A stretch of DNA of 55,414 nt. It comes from an uncultured Prevotellaceae bacterium. Its GTDB lineage: Bacteria > Bacteroidota > Bacteroidia > Bacteroidales > Bacteroidaceae. Both the position numbers and the translations under genes were made by a program. The notes beneath the pieces are model-generated. The model was not told the DNA's origin and ran no database searches. It saw only the letters and a list, made by a program, of their open reading frames with translations. Each line of letters opens with the position of its first letter. The first letter of the stretch is position 1. The stretch is taken from positions 1-55,414 of the forward strand of contig CAMVLT010000019.1 in assembly GCA_947168395.1 (NCBI GenBank), written 5' to 3'. This document shows positions 50,545-55,414 of this stretch, one piece after another.

Positions 50545-52494
50545 ATGATTCAGATTCAGATTACCTTTCCTGACGGTTCTGTTCGCTCGTATGAGCAGGG
50601 CGTCACAGGATTCCAGATTGCCGAGAGCATCTCGCCGGCTCTGGCACGCAGCGTTGTAAGCTGCGGAGTGAACGGTGAGACCGTAGAGCTGAACCGCCCC
50701 ATCATGGAGGACGCCAAGATTGAGCTTTACAAGTTTGACGACGAACAGGGTAAGCACACCTTCTGGCACACCTCGGCACACTTGCTGGCTGAGGCCCTTC
50801 AAGAGTTGTATCCTGGTGTACAGTTCGGCTTCGGCCCCGCCGTTGAGAACGGATTCTTCTACGACGTGCTGCTGCCCGACGGCCAGATGATCAAGGAGAG
50901 CGACTTCCCCACCATCGAGGCGAAGATGAAGGAGCTGGCCTCGAAGAAAGAGCCTGTGGTTCGCAAGGAAGTGGCCAAGGCCGACGCCCTGAAGGAGTTT
51001 GCCGCCGACGGCCAGACCTACAAGTGCGAGCACATTGAGCAGGACTTGGAGGACGGCACTATCACGACATATACACAAGGTAACTTCACCGACCTTTGCC
51101 GTGGTCCGCACTTGGTGGACACGGGCGAGATCAAGGCCATCAAGCTGACCTCGGTAGCCGGAGCCTTCTGGCGCGGCGATGCCACCCGTGAGCAGATGCA
51201 GCGCCTGTACGGCATCACGTTCCCCAAGAAGAAGATGCTCGACGAGTATCTCGTCATGCTGGAAGAGGCCAAGAAGCGCGACCACCGCAAGATTGGCAAG
51301 GAGATGGAACTCTTCATGTTCTCCGAGAAGGTCGGCAAGGGCCTGCCCATCTGGCTGCCGAAGGGCACCGACCTGCGCCTGCGCTTGCAGGAACACTTGC
51401 GCAAGGTGCAGAAGCGTTATGGTTATCAGGAGGTTATCACTCCGCACATTGGCGGCAAGAGTCTCTACGTCACCTCTGGTCACTACGCCCACTACGGCAA
51501 GGACTCCTTCCGTCCCATCACCACTCCCGAGGAGGGCGAGGAGTACATGCTGAAGCCCATGAACTGCCCCCACCACTGCGAGATTTTCGCCTTCAAGCCC
51601 CGTTCGTACAAAGACCTGCCGCTGCGCATTGCTGAGTTTGGTACCGTCTATCGCTACGAGCAGAGCGGCGAGCTGCACGGCTTGACCCGTGTGCGTTCGT
51701 TCACGCAGGACGACGCCCACCTGTTCTGCCGTCCCGACCAGGTGAAGCAGGAGTTCCTTAACGTGATGGACATCATCGGCGTGGTGCTGACGGCTTTCGG
51801 CTTCAACTTCGATGCACAGATTTCGCTACGCGACCCCAACGACCACGACAAGTACGTGGGTACCGACGAGGACTGGGCACTGGCCGAGCGTGCCATCCAG
51901 GAGGCTTGCCAAGAGAAAGGCCTGCCCGCCAAGGTGGAATACGGCGAGGCTGCCTTCTACGGCCCGAAGCTCGACTTCATGATTAAGGACGCCATCGGCC
52001 GCCGCTGGCAGTTAGGCACCATCCAGGTGGACTACAACCTGCCGAAGCGCTTCCAGTTGGAATATACCGACGAGGACAACCAGAAGAAGACCCCGGTGAT
52101 GATTCACCGCGCTCCGTTCGGCTCACTCGAGCGTTTCTGCGCCGTACTCATCGAGCACACCAGCGGTCACTTCCCCCTGTGGCTTACGCCTGAACAGGTG
52201 GCCATCCTGCCGCTGTCGGAGAAGTACAACGACTACGCCGAGGAGGTCTGCCGTCAGTTCTCGCAGGGCGGCGTCCGTGCCACCATCGACCTGCGCAACG
52301 AGAAGCTGGGCCGCAAGATTCGCGACAACGAGCTGAAACGCATTCCCTACATGGTCATTGTTGGCGAGAAGGAGCAGCAGGACGGCACCGTCGCTGTTCG
52401 TCCGCAGGGTGGCGGTGAGCAGAGCGTTATGACCATCCGCCAGTTCATCGACGAGGTGAATGGCAAGGTGGCTGAGATGACGAAAGACTTCTAA
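50545..52494 (+). CDS. thrS: Threonyl-tRNA synthetase
   Basis: A 649-residue class II synthetase. The N-terminal TGS domain (about 1-62, [17 protein letters not shown]) is followed by the editing domain ([12 protein letters not shown], with [10 protein letters not shown]). The catalytic core has [10 protein letters not shown], giving the zinc Cys and one His, motif 2 [24 protein letters not shown] and motif 3 [11 protein letters not shown]. The C-terminal anticodon domain is [14 protein letters not shown] ... [17 protein letters not shown]. Full length. The GH27 gene starts six bases after the stop and is probably read through from this promoter. Confidence 0.97.
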   Translation: MIQIQITFPDGSVRSYEQGVTGFQIAESISPALARSVVSCGVNGETVELNRPIMEDAKIELYKFDDEQGKHTFWHTSAHLLAEALQELYPGVQFGFGPAVENGFFYDVLLPDGQMIKESDFPTIEAKMKELASKKEPVVRKEVAKADALKEFAADGQTYKCEHIEQDLEDGTITTYTQGNFTDLCRGPHLVDTGEIKAIKLTSVAGAFWRGDATREQMQRLYGITFPKKKMLDEYLVMLEEAKKRDHRKIGKEMELFMFSEKVGKGLPIWLPKGTDLRLRLQEHLRKVQKRYGYQEVITPHIGGKSLYVTSGHYAHYGKDSFRPITTPEEGEEYMLKPMNCPHHCEIFAFKPRSYKDLPLRIAEFGTVYRYEQSGELHGLTRVRSFTQDDAHLFCRPDQVKQEFLNVMDIIGVVLTAFGFNFDAQISLRDPNDHDKYVGTDEDWALAERAIQEACQEKGLPAKVEYGEAAFYGPKLDFMIKDAIGRRWQLGTIQVDYNLPKRFQLEYTDEDNQKKTPVMIHRAPFGSLERFCAVLIEHTSGHFPLWLTPEQVAILPLSEKYNDYAEEVCRQFSQGGVRATIDLRNEKLGRKIRDNELKRIPYMVIVGEKEQQDGTVAVRPQGGGEQSVMTIRQFIDEVNGKVAEMTKDF

Positions 52495-52500
52495 AAGCCC

Positions 52501-54270
52501 ATGAAATATGTAACCAAACATCCCCTCCTTGGGAGGGGCTTGGGGAGGATTTTTGTGGTTGTGGCCCTGCAGGCATCTGCCGTTTCCTTCGCTCAAAACG
52601 GGCCAACCATGGGCTGGAGCTCATGGAACACGTATGGCGTGAACATCAACGAGGCCCTGATCAAACGGCAGGCCGACGCGATGGTGTCGAAAGGACTGAA
52701 GCAGGCGGGCTACGACCACATCAACATTGACGACGGCTACTTCGGCGGCCGCGACAAGAAAACGGGGCAGCTGCTGATCCACTCCACCCGATTCCCCAAC
52801 GGCTTGAAGGGCATTGTGGACTATATCCACGCAAAAGGGCTGAAGGCCGGCATCTACAGCGACGCAGGGCGCAACACCTGTGGCAGCATGTTCAACGGCG
52901 ACGTCACTGGCAAAGGTGTGGGACTCTATGAGCACGACCAGCAGGATGCCGACTTCTTCTTCAAGGAATTGGGGTTCGACTTTATCAAGGTCGACTTCTG
53001 CGGTGGCTCTTACTATCACAACGAAGACCATCTGGTGCTCGACGAGCAGGCCCGCTACAAGTCCATCGCCGAGGCCATCAGGAATACCGGCCGTACCGAC
53101 GTCCGCATGAACGCCTGCCGATGGGCCTATCCTGGAACGTGGATTAACGATGCCGCCTTCTCGTGGCGCACCACGGGCGACATCAACAACAGCTGGAACT
53201 CGGTCAGGGACATTCTGGCCGAAAACCTGTATATGTCGGCCTACTGCTACGACGGCCATTACAATGACATGGACATGCTGGAGGTGGGACGTTCGCTGAG
53301 CACGGAGGAAGACAAGACCCACTTCGGGTTATGGTGCATCATGTCGTCGCCGCTGCTTATCGGTTGCGACATGAGCAACATCAGCACCACGGCACTTAAC
53401 CTACTGAGAAACAAGGACCTTATTGCCCTCAACCAGGACTCGCTCCACCTGCAGGCTTACGTTGCCGGAAAGAGCAACGGGTGCCACATTCTGGTAAAAG
53501 ACGTCGAAAAGCTGAATGGCACGAAGCGGGCATTTGCACTCTACAACCCTAACGACGCTGCCAAGAAGGTGACGCTGGCCTTCAAGGACATCGACATGGG
53601 TGGAGCCGTGCAGCTTCGTGATGCGTTCCAGAAGAAGAACCTGGGCGCTTATACCGAGACTTTCGAGGTGAACATTCCTGCCCACGGCACACGCATCTAC
53701 GTAGCCGAGGCTGAAACCCGCTTGGAGCGTACCCGCTATGAGGCCGAGACGGGCTTCATCAGCGACTATCAGGAAATCAAGAACAACCAGGCTGAGAAAA
53801 CCGGCATCTACGAGACTGACGCCAATTGCTCGGCAGGCTACAAGGCCTCCTGGTTAGGATGCAGCGAGAAAAACGACCTCCTGTGGCGCGACATCTACAG
53901 TCAGGAAGGCGGGGAGTACAAGCTCACCATAGCCTACCTCTCGGCCGAGAACCGCAACATCAGCGTCAGCGTGAACGGCACGAAGGTACAGACCGTCACC
54001 GTCAACTCAGGCGGATGGGGCACGGTGGGACGCAAGATAGTGAACATCAAGCTGCAGAAAGGCCAGAACACCATCCGGCTGTCGAATCCTACGGCGTGGA
54101 TGCCCAATATCGACTACATCGAAGTGGTGCCCGTAGTACCAGCCGCCATAGAGGCAACGATGCAGGGAACCGACAGCCGTCAACAGGCATACGACCTGCA
54201 AGGCCGACCAGCCAGAAACGTATCTTCGCATGGTATTCTCATCACGAATGGCAAAAAAGTGCTCCGTTGA
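52501..54270 (+). CDS. Secreted alpha-galactosidase (GH27) with carbohydrate-binding module
   Basis: A 589-residue secreted enzyme cleaving terminal alpha-1,6-galactose from galactomannan or raffinose-type sugars. The signal peptide has an unusual first half (KHPLLGRGLGR) encoded by a REP-like hairpin, then a normal hydrophobic core (IFVVVALQASAVSFAQ). The GH27 barrel (about 33-400) has MGWSSWNTYG, NIDDGYF, nucleophile Asp165 in FIKVDFCGGS and acid/base Asp227 in WRTTGDI. A CBM6/35-like domain (about 410-555, RYEAETGFIS ... SNPTAWMPNIDYIEV) follows, and a short C-terminal tail (YDLQGRPAR, ILITNGKKVLR). No polysaccharide-utilisation genes are adjacent. Confidence 0.92.
   Translation: MKYVTKHPLLGRGLGRIFVVVALQASAVSFAQNGPTMGWSSWNTYGVNINEALIKRQADAMVSKGLKQAGYDHINIDDGYFGGRDKKTGQLLIHSTRFPNGLKGIVDYIHAKGLKAGIYSDAGRNTCGSMFNGDVTGKGVGLYEHDQQDADFFFKELGFDFIKVDFCGGSYYHNEDHLVLDEQARYKSIAEAIRNTGRTDVRMNACRWAYPGTWINDAAFSWRTTGDINNSWNSVRDILAENLYMSAYCYDGHYNDMDMLEVGRSLSTEEDKTHFGLWCIMSSPLLIGCDMSNISTTALNLLRNKDLIALNQDSLHLQAYVAGKSNGCHILVKDVEKLNGTKRAFALYNPNDAAKKVTLAFKDIDMGGAVQLRDAFQKKNLGAYTETFEVNIPAHGTRIYVAEAETRLERTRYEAETGFISDYQEIKNNQAEKTGIYETDANCSAGYKASWLGCSEKNDLLWRDIYSQEGGEYKLTIAYLSAENRNISVSVNGTKVQTVTVNSGGWGTVGRKIVNIKLQKGQNTIRLSNPTAWMPNIDYIEVVPVVPAAIEATMQGTDSRQQAYDLQGRPARNVSSHGILITNGKKVLR
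52522..52548 (+). repeat. REP-like hairpin inside the alpha-galactosidase signal peptide
   Basis: CCCCTCC-TTG-GGAGGGG (52522-52538) followed by CTTGGGGAGG. It is related to the two copies around apgM but has seven-base arms and a different right flank. Confidence 0.7.
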
Positions 54271-54313
54271 GGAAGAAAAAACTGTAAAGAGTGAAAAATA
54301 TTTTAAGAATTAT

Positions 54314-54345
54314 TTTGCCAATTCACTGATTTATTGTACCTTTGC
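54314..54345 (+). promoter_or_regulatory. Promoter for infC-rpmI-rplT
   Basis: TTTG (54314-54317), exactly 19 bases, TACCTTTGC (54337-54345). Leader about 20 bases. Confidence 0.85.
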
Positions 54346-54369
54346 ACCCGATTTTCTAAAAAATAGTTG

Positions 54370-55071
54370 ATGAAGAATGACAAAATAAAAAATCAGTACC
54401 GCGTAAACGATCAAATACGTGTACGAGAAGTCCGCATCGTCGGCGACAATGGCTCGACCGTCGTTCCGACGCGTGACGCACTGAACATGGCCCGTGAACA
54501 AGGCGTTGACCTCGTTGAGATTTCGCCCAATGCCAACCCGCCCGTATGCCGTCTCATCGACTATTCCAAGTTCCTCTACCAGCAGAAGAAGCGTGCGAAG
54601 GAAATGAAAGCCAAGCAGGTGAAGGTGGAGGTGAAGGAAATACGCTTCGGCCCCCAGACCGATGAGCACGACTACCAGTTCAAGCTGAAGCACGCCAAGG
54701 AGTTCCTCGAAGAAGGTAATAAGGTACGTGCGTATGTGTTCTTCCGTGGCCGCAGCATCCTGTTCAAGGAACAAGGCGAGGTGCTCCTCCTCCGTTTCGC
54801 CAACGATTTGGAGGAATGCGGCAAGGTAGAGTCAATGCCGTCGCTCGAAGGCAAGAAGATGTTCCTCTACTTGGCTCCCAAGAAGGCCGGTTCCCAAAAG
54901 AAGAGCCAGCAGGCCCGCGACCGAGAGGCCGCAAAGGCTGAAGATACTGGAAAGAAAGCAGTTGAGACAGCTACCGAGGTGGACGTTGAGACACCAGCAA
55001 ACGGCGGTCTGCTCGCAAACGCAAAAATCAGTGCCGAGGCGCTGAAGAAACTGAAAGAAGAAGGTGCGTAA
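54370..55071 (+). CDS. infC: Translation initiation factor IF-3 with long C-terminal extension
   Basis: A 233-residue factor that binds the 30S subunit, blocks premature 50S joining and checks the initiator tRNA. The N-domain ([20 protein letters not shown]), linker ([19 protein letters not shown]) and C-domain ([45 protein letters not shown]) are intact to about residue 180. About 50 more residues follow, Lys/Ala/Glu-rich, ending [14 protein letters not shown]; many IF-3 proteins stop near 180. The start is a normal ATG at 54370 (a TTG lies just before it), not the rare AUU used for autoregulation in E. coli. rpmI follows. Confidence 0.95.
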   Translation: MKNDKIKNQYRVNDQIRVREVRIVGDNGSTVVPTRDALNMAREQGVDLVEISPNANPPVCRLIDYSKFLYQQKKRAKEMKAKQVKVEVKEIRFGPQTDEHDYQFKLKHAKEFLEEGNKVRAYVFFRGRSILFKEQGEVLLLRFANDLEECGKVESMPSLEGKKMFLYLAPKKAGSQKKSQQARDREAAKAEDTGKKAVETATEVDVETPANGGLLANAKISAEALKKLKEEGA

Positions 55072-55128
55072 CGCCCGGTATATGCGTTGCCACCATATAA
55101 TAAATAACAATTTAAAACTTAAAAAAAA

Positions 55129-55326
55129 ATGCCAAAAGTAAAGACAAATTCCGGCGCGAAGAAGAGATTCACGTTCACCGGTACAGGTAAGGTTAAGAGA
55201 CATCACGCTTACCACAGCCACATTCTGACCAAGAAGACCAAGAAGCAGAAGCGTAATCTGGTACACCAGGCACTGGTTGACCAGAGCAACATGAAGCAGG
55301 TACGCGACCTGTTGTGTCTCCGTTAA
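55129..55326 (+). CDS. rpmI: 50S ribosomal protein L35
   Basis: A 65-residue basic ribosomal protein: [42 protein letters not shown] and a C-terminal VRDLLCLR. Standard length and standard place between infC and rplT. The start codon follows a run of nine A, with no Shine-Dalgarno sequence. Confidence 0.97.
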   Translation: MPKVKTNSGAKKRFTFTGTGKVKRHHAYHSHILTKKTKKQKRNLVHQALVDQSNMKQVRDLLCLR

Positions 55327-55364
55327 TTCACCTATTGTCGAACATTTAAAGAAGTAAGAAAACT

Positions 55365-55414
55365 ATGCCAAGATCAGTAAATCACGTTGCATCAAGAGCA
55401 AAGCGTAAGAGAAT
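55365..55414 (+). CDS. rplT: 50S ribosomal protein L20, N-terminus only (3' end outside window)
   Basis: The first 16 complete codons read MPRSVNHVASRAKRKR, the typical start of L20, which binds 23S rRNA early in 50S assembly. It lies 38 bases after rpmI in the conserved order infC-rpmI-rplT. The window ends inside the gene. Confidence 0.95.
   Translation, partial: MPRSVNHVASRAKRKR

Noticed and set aside
50434..51720. A 428-residue open frame on the minus strand
   Set aside because: It is antisense to thrS, crosses both divergent promoters and shows no recognisable domain; it arises from the codon bias of thrS.

Overview
The window comes from a Bacteroidales chromosome, most likely Prevotella or a close relative. 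Four things point there. Gene starts are preceded by the Bacteroidetes promoter signature (TTTG, about 19 bases, TAnnTTTGC) rather than Shine-Dalgarno sequences. Secreted proteins carry short glycine-rich C-terminal tails of the type IX secretion kind. There are TonB-dependent receptors with a carboxypeptidase-like N-terminal domain, plus DUF4876 and DUF6850-like surface proteins. Several gene orders (lon-tgt-permease, hisGDC, thrA-apgM-thrC, thrS with infC-rpmI-rplT) are familiar from this order. Most of the window is core chromosome. No phage, insertion sequence, CRISPR array or conjugative module was seen.

Layout. 1-3.8 kb: the 3' end of carB, an orphan acyl carrier protein with an adenylating enzyme, a nitrilase-family amidase and a tRNA methyltransferase. 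3.9-10.5 kb: lon, tgt, an LptF/LptG-type permease, a DEAD-box helicase and greA. 10.5-11.1 kb: a small outer-membrane barrel. 11.2-20.1 kb: a compact six-gene operon encoding an exported three-HMA-domain protein, a TonB-dependent receptor, a DUF4876 lipoprotein, a DUF6850-like barrel, a small exported FMN-binding protein and a subtilisin-like protease. 20.1-20.6 kb: a gene-free repeat cluster. 20.6-24.8 kb: a soluble REC-histidine kinase hybrid, glmS and an MltF-like lipoprotein. 24.9-30.5 kb: hisG-hisD-hisC converging on a UvrD/PcrA helicase. 31.1-36.3 kb: the threonine operon. 36.6-41.2 kb: gdhA, a small secreted lytic transglycosylase and mutS2. 41.4 kb: tRNA-Ser(UGA). 41.5-46.7 kb: an exported redox operon with two decayed genes. 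46.9-50.4 kb: pgk and two TPR proteins. 50.5-55.4 kb: thrS, a GH27 alpha-galactosidase, infC, rpmI and the start of rplT.

The most interesting candidate system is the six-gene operon at 11.2-20.1 kb. It joins metal-binding folds, an outer-membrane importer, surface proteins and a covalent-flavin protein under one promoter, which suggests an envelope metal-capture or reduction system. Second is the redox operon at 41.5-46.7 kb, which encodes a signal-peptide-bearing flavodoxin, an exported monooxygenase-like protein and an exported DUF362 protein. It also holds a flavin reductase broken by one in-frame TGA and a frameshifted gene relic. A third theme is small dispersed repeats entering coding sequence. 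A REP-like hairpin pair surrounds and overlaps the start of apgM, a related hairpin lies inside the signal peptide of the alpha-galactosidase, and a micro-repeat overlaps the start of the acyl carrier protein.

All functions are read from the sequence and from remembered family features. No database search was run, so family names resting on memory (DUF4876, DUF6850, CBM type) carry lower confidence.
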